NCBI RefSeq assembly: GCF_029962835.1 | Contig: NC_080588.1 | Location: 68,168,501 to 68,232,500, forward strand | DNA length: 64,000 bases | Direction of reading: 5' to 3' | Source of the DNA: Magnolia sinica | Taxonomy: Eukaryota; Streptophyta; Magnoliopsida; Magnoliales; Magnoliaceae | Shown: positions 9,738 through 21,135 of the stretch, piece after piece | Layout of the letters: each line of letters begins with the position of its first letter | How positions within the stretch are numbered: position 1 is the first letter of the stretch | Translations under genes and position numbers: made by a program | Notes under the pieces: generated by a model | Told to the model about the DNA's origin: nothing | Seen by the model: only the letters and a program-made list of their open reading frames with translations | Databases searched by the model: none

Positions 9738-12700
9738 CTGCATGTCAATGAAAACAGTGAGGATATCTCAGTATGGCTATGAGATTGAAAGCCAGTATTT
9801 GCAAGTGTGGTAGTTAGGCCAGCTTGGATCATCCCCAATGAGCAATTTGGGTTGAGATTTGCCTGTTTGTGACATTTGGGAGTTACATGTCAGGCTCAGG
9901 ACTGGATTTTGGGCCAGGATTGGGCTCTGTGTGACCCTTGACCTGACTCAAACCCAACCCATTGCCACCCCCAGGAAAATCCCTCCATCCAAACAGCCCC
10001 TTTATACTTTTCCCAGTAATAATATATGCAGAATGCAGGGAATAACAACACCAGCAGCTGAACAATGAAAACAAATAAACAAGATATACTGGAACTAAAA
10101 AGAAAATGGCTATTTTTTAGTTCCTGCAACTCTATTTGTTTTCAGCTCAATATCATGTCTTGTATAAAAACCTGGAACTTCATTGTATAATACTAATGAA
10201 CCAAAACAAAGGAATGCAAGCAAGGAAACCTTGGGTGCATGATAATGAAAGGCAGGTTATTCAGTAACCCTTGAAACATTCTGAAGCCATGACTTCAGCA
10301 GCTAGACATCTTTCTACCATTGCTAATCTAGGATTGCAGATGAGTGCATGACAAGGTAAGGAAAGGCTAGAAATCCTGAATACTTGCCCCTTCCCTAGCA
10401 AGGCCACCTCATTAGCTTCCCACAAAATAGGAAATCTCCAAAGTGAGAATGTCAACATAGGAGGCAGAGTTCTCTATTAGTGACTAATAGAGAACATCCT
10501 CTATCACAAATGGAGTTTTAGCAGATAGGGCCCATCCTTTTGTTGACCACTACATCGATCTAATGGTCTCACCTCCATCCACTGTGAGTCTCGTCATAAA
10601 ATGGTTTGGGTCATCGAAATATGACCCTGGATCCAATAAGTGTCTTTAAACTATGCATGTATGCTGAATGGGAAAAATAATTAATAATGTCTTTAAACTA
10701 TCCAATCTTCTTTAAAAAATAAAATAAAATTTAAAGGTGATCCACTTGATGACTGGACCAGGGCCAACGGGCTGGCACAGGGCATTCATAATTGGCCCAG
10801 GCCTAGCCCTCAGGCCATGTTTAGGGACCCAGGTCCCAACCTACAGGGTCAAACTGCCCAGGCAAGGCTGCCCCACCATTGCCCCTAAATCTGGGAGATT
10901 TTTAGGATGTAGTCAATCCGTGATGGGGGCTGTCAGATCACTGGGATATATCACCAAAGAATGGGCCACACATGTACGAAATCCTTGCTCAATAGGGATG
11001 TTACCTAGTATTACTAATAGAGAACTGTCTCTATGGAAGGACAATTGCCAAGAACAGCTGAAGGGTCATCTACCAACTGGAAAATGGCATAAAATGCATG
11101 TTTCACAACAACAAAGACCATGTTACCCTTTCCGAGAATATTCACAAATCCCTTAGAATTGCTGAAATCTGAAAAGATTTCATCAGTGATGTAATGCATG
11201 GAGAGATTTTTATTTTTATTTTTGAAAAAAAAATAATCCTATTTTGGTCCCATAATGGGCTGTTACAGGTAAATTTTTCAATAATGACCGTTATGATCCC
11301 GTATCGCGTAATGGTAACAGTTACCATTGTTACCATTACTTGACTGTTTTGGGATACCTTGCCCATAGCTAATCTAGTAAGTGTTGGGGGAGAAAGGAGT
11401 TTCAAAAGGATATATTGCATGACTAGGGATACATATGAGGGTGCCATAAGTAAAAAAAATGTGAGGACCACTAGTGGAGAGAGAGAAGTGAGTTCCCAGT
11501 TGGCACTAGGGATTGGCATTGAGCTCCTACCTTTTCACATTGGCTATGGATTGTTAATGAAGCATTTACAAGAAGAGATCCCATGGTGTATTTTGCTTGC
11601 AGATGATAGTTTTGATTGACAGGATAGAGGGAGTAAACACAAAGCTAGATTTATGGAGAGGTGCTTCAGAATGAGTATTTTGCTTGCAGATGATAGTTTT
11701 GATTGACAGGATAGAGGTAGTAAACACAAAGCTAGATTTGTGGAGAGGTGCTTTAGAATGAAAAGGATTTAGAATTAGTCAGACTAAAACAGAGTATATG
11801 GAGTGCAATTTTAGTAACAATAAGAGTGGGAATGAGGAATTAGTAAAGATTGCTGACCAAGAAGTTTCCCAAAATGACCACTTCTGATACCTTGAGTTGA
11901 TAATTCATGACTGTGGAGATATTGAGGAGGTTGCCCATAGAATTCAAGCGGGGTGAAAGAAATGGAGATGAGCCTCTAGATTTTTATGTGATTGTCGTGT
12001 ACCACTCATACTGAAAGGGAATTTTTATAGGATGGCTATAGGACCAGCCATGCTCTATGGGACAATGTTGGGTAGTTAACGAACATCATGTCCATAGGAT
12101 GAGTGTAGCTGAAATGAGAATGTTGAGACGGATGAGTGGCAAGACAAGGATAGCATCAGAAATGAATACATTCGAGGAAATTTAAGAGTCGGACTAATAG
12201 GTAACAAGATGAGGGAAAGTAGAACTAGATGGTCTGTCATGTGCAAGGGAGACCAAGAACAACGTCATTTAGGAGTGAGTTCATACAATTTGAAGGCTGT
12301 AAAGGGCAAGGGAAAGGCCCAAAAGGACATGAGTGGAGGCAGTAAGTAAAGACTTAATGACCTGTGGTCTAACTGAAGTTATGGCCCTTGATAGAGTGGA
12401 ATGGCGGAAAAGGATTCATATAGCCAACACAATTAGTTGGGATAAGGCATAGATGATGAGGAGCAAGAGGAATAAACATTAAACTACCACTGATAACTAG
12501 GGATGGAATTTAATAAGCAATTTTTTCTTTCTAGCGAAGAGGGACCGCTCTAAAATCCTAAAAGTGGTTTCCCTAAACTTTTTCATCTTGGACTCATTTC
12601 AAAATGTCAGACCCACCCCATAAAACCAGGCAGGCCATCTGGCTAGCGGATGCAGTTTTGGAAACATTACAGACCAGCATGCATTTGGAATGTTCTCCAA

Positions 12701-13800
12701 AAATGCAACTTCTGAGTTTTCTTCCAGCCATTTTTGCAAGGTGAACAGAAAATTTCATCACTAAACATTCTACAATTTTCATTTAAATACTAAGTAACCA
12801 TTACTGTGAAAAGTTTCTTCGACTTCCCCAGTGCCGGTGGGTGATCTATTGCTAGCTTGGCATGACATGGGTTGAGGGAAAGGCAAGAAGGCAGAAGGCC
12901 ATGTGGAGAATGGCCCTGGTTGTGGTGTGTAGGCTTTTTGGTAAGACAACTGGAAGATGCTTCAAGAACCAAGTAAGGCAATGGACGAGATCCCCGAAAA
13001 GGGCTAGGCTGCTTGTCGTCAAATGTGCCTATTGTGTTTCTAAGCTTATGTATTGTAATTTTGATTTTCTTAGGAAGCAATGGGGGTGCCATCTCCGCGC
13101 CTCTTTGCTGTTGTCTTTTTGCTTTTGTTCAAATAATAATAATAATAATAATAATAAAATAAAATAATTCCCTCCCTCCCTCCCTCCCTCTGCTTTTGTG
13201 TTTTTTTTTTTTTAATAATAATAATATATAAAAAAATCCCTCCCTCCCTCAAAACAGGAAAAAAAAAAAAAAAACCATGAATAGCAATCAAAGTTTACAA
13301 TATGTAGATATTGCAACTAAAATGTTATAAAAATTTTTACCCGGGAGGTTTGCAGATAAAAAGGCAACCAAAACATGGTTCTTTGGGCTCTCTGCGAGCT
13401 CGTTGCAGCCATGCCCATAGCATGGGACCAAGACAGCGAAACTGTTCTCTTTTTCATCATCACTCAAAAAATCCGGTGCATGAGGTTCCAACCACCCGAT
13501 CGACCAATCGGAACCATCTGATTCCGATCCCGACCAGCATCCTCCATCAGAGGGCACCAGAACCAAATCGTATTCTCTATCAATTCTCCGTTCTTCCCGG
13601 CTCTGCCACTTCCTCTTAACCCTTCGCGATGGAGACCTCATCTTAGTTCCCTTAACAGAAGGGAACTTCACAGATTCATGCTCCCGCAGACCTAAACCTA
13701 AATCCAACGAAGCATTCAAAGAGGAACCAGAAGAACCAGTTGGTTCTTGATCTTTCCCACCCCACAACCACCAAGAAAGGCGACTGAAGGCCGTAGCCAT
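9688..13800 (-). CDS. Conserved plant protein of unknown function, 169 aa, two coding exons
   Basis: The coding sequence is join(13800..13341, 9737..9688) on the minus strand, 510 bp including the stop. The start is the ATG at 13798-13800, which opens with the Trp-rich segment SRLSWWLWGGKDQE (residues 6-19). Next come a basic stretch (SRRVKRKWQSREERR, about 58-72, a possible nuclear signal), LVPSDGG (81-87), an acidic Ser-rich part with SIGWLEPH (100-107), FAVLVPCYG (121-129) and a C-terminal SKKSLEELLSSLQNS. I recall this pattern from small uncharacterised proteins found across flowering plants, including a C-terminus of the KKY.EQWLSSLQ type, but know no function. The C-terminus was found only by looking for that tail. 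The intron is 3603 bp and contains an RTE LINE. Upstream in-frame codons to 13920 are probably 5'UTR. Confidence 0.75.
11359..12460 (+). mobile_element. RTE-type LINE remnant (reverse transcriptase 3' part), broken
   Basis: In shifting frames the plus strand reads like plant RTE LINE reverse transcriptase. MTRDTYEGA...VRTTSGE precedes the motif HLQEEIPWCILLADDS, a changed form of the catalytic FADD box. After it come SQTKTEYMECNFS, the AHRIQAG block, GNFYRMAIGPAMLYGT and a C-terminal VEWRKRIHIANTISWDKA. Stops and frameshifts break it throughout and the endonuclease part is missing, so it is a dead, 5'-truncated copy. It lies antisense inside the intron of the 169-aa protein gene. Confidence 0.75.
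11588..11761 (+). repeat. 87-bp tandem duplication inside the RTE remnant
   Basis: The segment around the LADDS box (GTATTTTGCTTGCAGATGAT onward) is present twice head to tail, 11588-11674 and 11675-11761, with only a few differences. The length is a multiple of three. It arose after or during decay of the LINE. Confidence 0.85.
13132..13275. repeat. AAT and CCCT low-complexity cluster
   Basis: AAT units (13132-13159) and CCCT units (13171-13192, 13237-13250) are mixed with T and A runs (13201-13213, 13259-13274). It is intronic DNA just downstream of exon 1 of the 169-aa protein gene. Confidence 0.8.
13341..13800 (-). CDS. Exon 1 (coding part) of the conserved 169-aa plant protein
   Basis: This exon codes for residues 1-153 plus the first base of codon 154. 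The donor is CTCCCGG followed by GTAAAAATT. Reading on past the donor gives an unrelated tail before a stop at 13288, which I take to be intron. The sequence before the donor (SANLP) joins smoothly to ESKKSLEEL in the next exon. Confidence 0.75.
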
Positions 13801-14720
13801 TTTCCGATTAAAGCAACAGTTTTCAAGGATTGAAGAAGAGTAGGACAAAATCTCCTGATAGAGGATTCCAACAGAATCAGTTTTCAAAAGAATTGCAATT
13901 AATTCCTGTATTAAAACCAAAACATGGCGATTCAGGAAAGATTAAAAAAATCAATAAAATAAAAAAAATGATACAAGATAAAGAAAGAAAGAAACTGATT
14001 CTAACAAGATGAGATTGCTAGCAAGAACCAGAAAAAAATAATATAAAATTCTGAAATTCGAGCTGCGAAATTATAGTTTGAGCATTTCCCTGAACATTAT
14101 AGTAAAAACAAGTTTCTTTTTTGGCTGGAAATCTGTTTAAAACCTGCAAATCAATCTAAAAGTGGCATGAAGGTAATTAGAAAATAAAAAACCATACAAA
14201 GACCAACACTGCCAGTGAAAAAATTCAAACACAAACAAGCCAGAAAAAAATCTGAACTTTTTCCCTTCTTAATATCTAAATTCCTAAAGAGCCTACTCAA
14301 AATACAAAATACAAAATAAAATGAAATTCCTTCCTTTTCTCTTTTCTGTAAAATCAAACTCCACAAAAAACTCCTCAAATCGAAGCCTCCGAAACCTTTA
14401 GTTCTTGAATTTTCTTTGAAATTTTGAAAAGACAAGTGTGAGAAACGAAGAATCGTTCAATCTTAAACCCAAAAACACATCTGATAGAAATTCTGTAAGA
14501 TCAAAACATATCTTCTCCAAATCGCTGGAGGAAAAAGAACCAAAAAAAGAATCGAAAACAACAAGAAATTCAGATGAAAGAAAGATCGAATAGACCGAGA
14601 ATCCGATAATCCGATCTTCCTAAAGAAATCAAACCCTAGAAATCTCTCTCTCCCTCCCTCTCTCCCGTCTCCCTCTCTCTCTCTCTCGTGAAATCAACAC
14701 TCAGAGCTTGTCTGTTTCTC

Positions 14721-14729
14721 AATTTATAG
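14721..14729 (-). promoter_or_regulatory. TATA box of the 169-aa protein gene
   Basis: The minus strand reads CTATAAATT here, about 920 bp before the start codon. A pyrimidine/purine-rich leader (CT repeats on the plus strand, 14645-14689) begins about 30-40 bp downstream, typical of plant transcription starts, so transcription probably starts near 14690. A 5'UTR intron ending near 13857 (TCTATCAG then GAGATTTTG) is possible but not proven. Confidence 0.5.
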
Positions 14730-14929
14730 CGCCAAGTTCGTTCCGTACGTCGCGACGTACGCTGCTCTAGCGTTAGTCGCTGATTGGGAATACATGTATT
14801 CATGATCGGATGATCCAATCCGTTGATACTTTGAAAATTATGAATGGGCCACAATCTAAAATAATAAACAAATTGATATACGGATGAAGGAAAAATTCGA
14901 CTATCCCTATTCACGGAAAAAAGTGATGG

Positions 14930-15224
14930 TTTAAAATGTTCGTCCTATACGATTTTTCATTAACAGGTCATCCAACATCTGTTATCTGGATGGCTTGGAT
15001 CATCTTAAAATGGATATATGTGGGCGCCACTTTGAATTTAATACTGATTTTGATGGGTTCTGTTCTGTTACAAATCTAGATAGTACGATCGGACGGTCGA
15101 GATTTATAAGGAGGTTAGCTTCGGGTGTTGTACGATAAGACATTTAATTAGAACATTGATAAAGAGAAGAAACTTCAAATACTCTGGCCGAGTGTGATGG
15201 ATGATAGGCAGGCACTAGGAAATT
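14930..15224. other. Promoter-distal intergenic DNA with a short repeat end
   Basis: No gene is seen. The stretch 15178-15222 (ACTCTGGCCGAGTGTGATGG, GGCACTAGGAAATT) matches text at about 7391-7440 and the end of the element at 51505, so it is a fragment of a dispersed miniature element. Confidence 0.4.
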
Positions 15225-17076
15225 GGCTGGTGTACCGCACACCAGCAATAAAGCTGGTGCAGATACGTGTCGTGCGAAGACGAGCGCCGACGCTCGTCGA
15301 GCTTGGAGTCGAAGAAACAGTTTACATGGCCCCACAGTGATGTATTTAGCAAATTTAGGGGTGTAAATCGAGTCGAACCGCGCGAGCTGGCCTCGGCTCG
15401 GCCAGCTCAGCTTGAGTCGAGTCTGAGCCAAGATCGGGTCAAGTTTGTCACTGAGGCATTCCACTGTTTGTAAAAAAGAGGCAATGATTTTCTAAGTGTT
15501 TCATCGAACACCTTCTAAGTAACATAAAATTGTAATAAAAATAAAAAATAAAAAGAAAAGAGAGAAAAAGAATATTTGCTTCATGTACTCCATCACAAAC
15601 CATCTCCATTTCAACAAACCCAACATTTGAAATGGTGGAGTTGAGGTGAGCTTTCCTTCCTTTCTCCCTTTCCGCTGGTGGGCCTTAGCTTTGGTGTGAC
15701 ATAGGTTGCAGAGAACTGATATGATAGAAATTGAGAGACAAAGTAGAAAAATAGCTGCAGAGGAGAAAGGTCAAGAGGCAATTGAAGTCATTAGTGAGCA
15801 ACATCGATGGCAAAGTAATCAATTCATCGAACTGGTTCGATTCGCATTCGATTCAAGCTGGATTCGATCTGAGTAGAGTTGAGCCGCGGCTTGCTTGAAC
15901 TCGGCTTGAACTCATTTTTGAGCTCAAAAAATCAACTTGACTGGGCTCGAACTCAGCTTCGAACCGAGTTGAATCGAGCTTCTTCGAGTCGAGTTAAGCA
16001 AGCTAACTGAGCTAGCTCGGTTCGTGTACACCCCTATTTATTATATCCACACCGTTCATCCAATTTTAGAGATCATTTTAGAGTATTAACACAAAAATGA
16101 ATCACATCCAAAGCTCAAATGGACCACACCAAAAATAGCAGAGGGGATAATGATTTTTACTGTTAAAAAATTTGTAGGGCCCACTATAATGTTTATTTTC
16201 CATCCAATCTGCTCATAAGGTCACAAATACCTAGATGAAGAGGAAAAACAAATTTCATGTTGATCCAAAACTTTTGTGACCCCCAAAAGGGTTTCAATGG
16301 TATACGTTCAATCCCCCACTGCATTTCGTAGTGTGGCCCACTTGATCTTTAGATCTGCCTTATTTTTCAGCTCAAGCCTTAAGACCAGCTCGCAAAATCG
16401 ATGGAGGTTTGGATATAACATATACCTTATGATGTGACCCACAAAACTTGCTGACATCACTACACTGGCTATATGGCTGGTGTACCACACACCATCTACA
16501 TAGCTGGTGTAGATACATGTCGTGTGAAGACAAGCGCAGATGCTCATTGAGCTCTAGTAGTATGAATTATTCCAAAGATGTCAAAGTTGCATGGCCCCAC
16601 AATGATGTATTTATTATATCCACACTGTTCATCCATTTTTCGAGATAATTTTAGAGTATTAGATAAAAAATGAATCATATTCAAGCTCAAATGGACCACA
16701 CCAAAAATAGCAGTGAGGATAATGATTTTCACCATTAAAAGTTAAAAAGTTCGTAGGGCCCACCATAACATTTATTTTCTATTTAATCTATTAATAAGGT
16801 CACAGATACATGTATGAAGAGGAAAAACAAATTTCATATTGATATGAAACTTCTGTAACCTCAAAAGGGTTTCAATGGTAGACGTTCAATACCACACTGC
16901 TTTTTATAGTGTGGTCCACTTGATCTTTATATATGTCTTAATTCTAGTCTCAAGCCTTAATAGAAGCTCATAAGATGGATGGACAATTTGGATATAACAC
17001 ATACCTCGTGATGGGATCCACAACACCCACCGGTGTCAATACACCAGCTTTATAGCTGGTGTGTGGTACACCAGCC
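15225..17076. mobile_element. Tandem pair of fold-back elements sharing an end, with nested hAT
   Basis: The composite begins GGCTGGTGTACCGCACACC and ends GGTGTGTGGTACACCAGCC, an inverted pair. A third copy of this end lies in the middle at 16475. Unit 1 (15225-16474) is split by the hAT element at 15356-16036; unit 2 (16475-17076, about 602 bp) is complete. Both inner bodies are fold-back family sequence with CACACCAAAAATAGCAG arms and a reversed centre (ATAATGTTTATTTTCCATCC). The end motif is itself a hairpin (GGTGTACC.CACACC). The open frames are not genes. Confidence 0.65.
15356..16036. mobile_element. hAT-like non-autonomous element, copy 1 (with PPR-like remnants)
   Basis: The ends are TAGGGGTGTAAATCGAGTCG and ...GTTCGTGTACACCCCTA, matching the two better copies at 38321 and 52177. 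The sub-terminal arms are dense in CTCGA/TCGAG motifs. Inside, on the minus strand, reading fragments KVFDETLRKSLP and AIDVAH recall the PPR-like pieces of the other copies but carry stops. The expected 8-bp target duplication (TTTATTAT on the right) is altered on the left (TTTAGCAAATT). It interrupts a fold-back element, so it is younger than that element. Confidence 0.7.
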
Positions 17077-17129
17077 AATCCAATCCGCTTTGGGAAATTA
17101 AAGTACTTGTCATAAAGGAATTTAACTTA

Positions 17130-17739
17130 GGGCCTATTTGGGAGCTTGGATTTGGAACCCCTTGAACCCCCTTGATTGGCAATCCTCCTGGTGTATTTGG
17201 GTCTCTCGAGTGTGAATCAAATTTAATTCAAAAATACCTATGTAGGGTATATTTACGTGGGTTTGAATTTAACTACTAAATCAACTTTAATATTCCTAAT
17301 TTGTGAGATATATAATTTTTGACATTATAGTTGTGATAAGCCCACTGAAATATATACTTTGCCTAAAAACAATGAAATTTCAAGTCTTGGAACGACTGCA
17401 CACATAAGATCGTGTCGGAGTGACAAACTAATGATTTTTAATCATTGATTAATATGGACAATGTTTGAACGGTGCTGACTTACATGGGTAATGTTTGGAT
17501 GGTGCTGATCATCATTAGTGGGTCATGCTCCCAATAGAATGATAGTGTACAGTGACACACATGTTACACTTGCAACTATTAAAATGATTTTAAGTGTAAG
17601 CCAAGCTCTCATAGTGGATTGCAGACCACCTCAAAGAGAGATTAGAAATGCCCTATATTTAAAACCCCCGATTACTTTATGCTGCCACACAACAAAGTAG
17701 ATTTGAAACCCTCTCCAATCGACGGTGCCAAATGACCCC
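17130..17739. mobile_element. PIF/Harbinger-like non-autonomous element, copy 1
   Basis: The element starts GGGCCTATTTGGGAGCTTGG and ends ...GGTGCCAAATGACCCC. It is flanked by TTA on both sides (17127-17129 and 17740-17742), the 3-bp duplication typical of this superfamily. It matches the elements at 21584 and 34993 but is reversed relative to them (ATAAGCCCACTGAAATATAT against ATATATTTTAGTGGGCTTAT). No transposase is encoded. Confidence 0.7.
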
Positions 17740-18029
17740 TTAACCTATCATAACTAAGGTCTCATCTTACATCGGTTCATAAATAAAAAATAAGTATACC
17801 CTATGATTATCTGGGTTTAATTCAAGTTAATCGCATGTGTAACGTGTACCATTTCTAAGTACCAGCGTATCAAGCATCGTACATATATGGAGTAACAAAA
17901 TAACTCCCAAAATATATATCATGAAAATACCTGCAACGTCGGATTGAGAGCCCCAGTACAAGACCAAATCGGATTGCTAACTGACCTCTGTACGCTTTTA
18001 TAGTACCGAGTAAACTCTGTTCGCCCGCT

Positions 18030-18260
18030 GTGAATGTACGTGGTTTATCCACTCCTTTCATATATTTTCCAGCCCATTTTAATGGTTGAAATCAAAATTG
18101 AATCGTATCCAAATCTCAAGTGAACCAATCTACGTGAAACAGCAGGAATAATATTTTCCATAAAGGATTCATTACAGGGATCAACCCTTAAAATTAATAA
18201 TATTTTCCACTTTATACGGTGTAGCTCACTAGAGCTCTGAATACGATTCATTATAGGGAT
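18030..18260. repeat. Fold-back family arm fragment
   Basis: The piece carries ATCGTATCCAAATCTCAAGTG with a GAACCAATC...GAAACAGCAGG arm and then a locally duplicated GATTCATTA.AGGGATCAACC unit (18168-18187, 18247-18263). It is incomplete and diverged. The open frames over it have no recognisable product. Confidence 0.4.
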
Positions 18261-18384
18261 CAACCGTTAAAATTATCTGTTAAAATATATGTAATTAGTT
18301 GATAAAATATATAAATCACGTCATGCACTGCATGGTTTACTCGGTATGTAATCGGCTCATGGACTGTGGCCTGGGTTCCGGAAA

Positions 18385-18780
18385 AGATCTATGGCCCACC
18401 ATAATGTATATATTTTCTCCATGCCGTCTATGCCATACATCCATTCATTTTGACACCTTATTTTAGGAAATGTGACAAAAAAAAAAAATCAGGTAAATCT
18501 AGATCACAAATCGACCACATCACAAGAAAAGTGGTGATTGAACTGCCACCATTAAAAACTTTTCAGGGTCTCAGAAGTCTGGATCAAACCCATATTTATG
18601 TTTTACCTTTGTTTAGATATGTGCAAATAAAAATTAAAGTGAGCCCTATGAGGCTTTTTAATGGTGGGCGTTCAATTACCGTATTTCCTCTTTTTTCTTT
18701 TTTGCTTTTTGTTTCATCTCATACCCGGTTCGGCTCTGAGGGGCCACTAGACTCACTACCGAATTCTGAGTCCTGATTGC
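18385..18780. repeat. Fold-back element copy, right arm lost
   Basis: The left arm (ATGGCCCACCATAATGTATA, ATGCCGTCTATG), the inner arm (TCGACCACATCACAAGAAAA) and the centre (TCTGGATCAAACCCATATTT) are present. The right arm stops after TGGTGGGCGTTCAATTACC and is replaced by unrelated T-rich sequence. Confidence 0.55.
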
Positions 18781-18804
18781 TTGGATTTCTGCAACACAAA
18801 GGTT

Positions 18805-19240
18805 TATAGGCCCAGCGTGATTTATGTGTTATATCCATGCCGTTCATCCATTTGAAAAGATTAATTTATGGCACGAGACTAAAAATAAGCTAGATCAAGA
18901 TATCAATTTGACCACACCGAAGAAAACAGTGGATATTGAACGCTCACCATTAAAAACTTCTTGGGACCACAGATGTTTTGGATCAAGCTGATATTTATAT
19001 TTTATCTTCATCCAGGTCATACTGATCTTATGAACGGATTTGATGGCACGATAAACATCACGGTGAGCTTTGGAAAATTTTCAACGGTGGATGTCGTAAT
19101 CCCCACTGTTTCATGTGGTGTGTTCAGCACGAGCTTTAGATCTACCTCAATTTTGGAATGATTACCTAAAATTAGCTGAAAAAACGGATAAACGGCGTAG
19201 ATATAACACGTACATCAATGTGGGCCCCACAAAACTTAGT
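18805..19240. repeat. Fold-back element copy H, complete
   Basis: Left arm: TATAGGCCCAGCGTGATTTA, ATGCCGTTCATCC. Centre: TTTTGGATCAAGCTGATATT to GGATTTGATGGCACGATAAAC. Right arm: GGAAAATTTTCAACGGTGG to ACGTACATCAATGTGGGCCC. The order equals copy A. The copy is about 435 bp and the ends are approximate. Confidence 0.65.
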
Positions 19241-20296
19241 TATGCAGGAAGCTTTCGCGTCCCCTGTGCGGCTCTGTTGTCGCCGATTTAGCGAAACGTT
19301 TTCGTGTGCGCCTTAGAAGATTGAAGCTTGGGGAGCAAAGCAATTAACGGTAGATTTTTCTATGACGACAATGCCCCTGTAAACCGGACCGTATGACGAA
19401 GAAGCCCCGGGTAAGTTAGCCGTCCGGCATCTGAAAAAGCTCATGGGTAATTTAGTCCTATTGCATTATTGGTTGTTTTGATACTCTGATACTCAGGCAT
19501 TTCTATTTGATTTAATAACCAACACCAATAAGCTTTTGTTTGTTGAATTTGAACCGTATATTAATTTGTATTTTGATTCCATAAATATCTAATTAGTTTA
19601 AAAAATCATCTGAATTTTATATTTCTGACCCATCTAAATTGGGATATGTAATTTGGACGGCTTAATTTAAGTTTACCATATGCTATGTGTGCATTTTTTT
19701 TAGTGCTTGTGTATCAGCCATCAAACTCTGCCAGAGTATCAAAGGTTTTGCTTGATACTCTGAGAGAGTGTGGTGATTCATATGCACGCACTCTGATATT
19801 GTACATGGGACACCTCGTAACTCAGATTAAACCGTTCAAATCATGGTTCCACCTTATATTGATATCCTAATGGCCAATCAGTGGACAACCAAGTCAAAGA
19901 CAAATGGGAGATAATCAATGGCCAAAAATAGACGTACAACGTCCATCAATCAAATCAAATCCGACAATCAATATATTTTCTTGTAATAATGTTCAATATT
20001 TTAGTGCATGATTCAACACAATCTGTCGATTTGTACCCTGATTTAAAGGTTAGTGTTGTCCAAACAGTGTGATTCTTGAACGATGGTCCGTTCATTGTTT
20101 GACCTATCAAATGAATGGTTTAGATCTATCACACGTATTTCAGGTGACCAATGACACGGAGGCTCCTCAGAGTCGCTGGATCTGGTCCCAACATTAATAC
20201 CCACTTGATTTCATCGCCTCTTAAAAGTTCACATCCAGTGGGACACACATAGCTATGGTACAATCTTGATCAGACGGTGATGAATGCATGTTAGAG
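19241..20296. other. Intergenic DNA with a short ACTCTG-type repeat
   Basis: No gene is seen. Around 19725-19815 the motifs ACTCTGCCAGAGTATC and ACTCTGAGAGAGTGTGGTG followed by GCACGCACTCTGATATTGTAC match the ends of the miniature element at 51505. A GC-rich patch at 19245-19440 has no open frame of note. Confidence 0.35.
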
Positions 20297-20633
20297 GAGG
20301 GTGCGACCCTGACGGTGGGGACCACTTTGATATATGCATGGTATATCCACGCCGTCCATCGTTTTTTAAAGATTGTTTTAAGATAGTGTTCAAAAAATGA
20401 AGCAGATATATATCTTAACTGGACCACACTACAGGAAACAGTGGTCATTGAAAACTCACCATTAAAAGCTTATGGGGTCTGTTGATAGGGTCACACAGAC
20501 CTGGACAAATAGCAGCTTAATGGTGAGAATTCAATCCGTACCGTGTGGTCCACCTGAGATTTGTATGTGCCTCGTTTCGAGGACTGGATATACAATCCAT
20601 GCATCGAGGAGGGGCCCCACGGTAAGGGTGCCC
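20297..20633. repeat. Fold-back element copy I, short form
   Basis: A shortened copy of about 340 bp. Left arm: GGTGCGACCCTGACGGTGGGG, CACGCCGTCCATCG, GGACCACACTACAGGAAACA. Right arm: TGGTGAGAATTCAATCC, GTGTGGTCCACCTGAG, GGGGCCCCACGGTAAGGGTG. Most of the centre is deleted. The overlapping open frames on both strands are products of the inverted symmetry. Confidence 0.65.
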
Positions 20634-20698
20634 ATACATCGAGGGTGCTGGATCCGGGGTCACAGCCGGGCGCGGTTTGGGCACCAGTCCGTAAGTGG

Positions 20699-21077
20699 AT
20701 TGCGTCCGACCTCCGCTGGAGCAATAAGCCGTCCAACCAGTGCTACTGTCGGGTCCACCGTGTATTTGTTTATCCAAGCCGTCCATTCATTTTCTCAGAT
20801 CATTTTAAGGCATGACCCTAAAAATGGTGGAGATCCAAAACTGAAGTGGACCACACCAAATAATAAGCTTAGGTTGCATTAAATGCACAAAACATTAAAT
20901 GCAAGAGTCATATTTGGTGTGGTCCACTTGAACGTTGGATCTGCCTCATTTTTGGGCTAATTACTTAAACTGATATGAGAAAATGGATAAACGGTGTGGA
21001 TAAACAGATAAATCATGGTGGGCCCCACAAGAGAGCATGTCAGACGGCTTATTATCCAGGCGGAGGTTCGACGCAAT
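20699..21077. repeat. Fold-back element copy J, nearly perfect hairpin
   Basis: This 379-bp copy lacks the asymmetric centre, so its two arms (about 160-170 bp each) face each other directly. It begins ATTGCG.C.GACCTCCGC with AATAAGCCGTC and ends GACGGCTTATT with GCGGAGGTTCGACGCAAT. The inner arms are TGGACCACACCAAATA and TATTTGGTGTGGTCCA. A central CATTAAATGCA repeat forms the loop. No protein is encoded. Confidence 0.75.
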
Positions 21078-21135
21078 GGGGTTCCACCGTCCCCACCACG
21101 ACATAGCACCTAGCTAGAGACCTAGAGTCCTGGGG

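Noticed and set aside
10737-11156. 139-codon plus frame
   Set aside because: It shows no domain, splice context or start context, and it lies in the intron of a minus-strand gene next to a LINE remnant.
13311-13619. 102-codon plus-strand frame
   Set aside because: It lies antisense to the coding exon of the 169-aa plant protein and has no recognisable product.
20472-20882. 136-codon plus frame with overlapping minus frames
   Set aside because: The frames arise from the inverted symmetry of fold-back copies I and J; they cross element borders and match no family.
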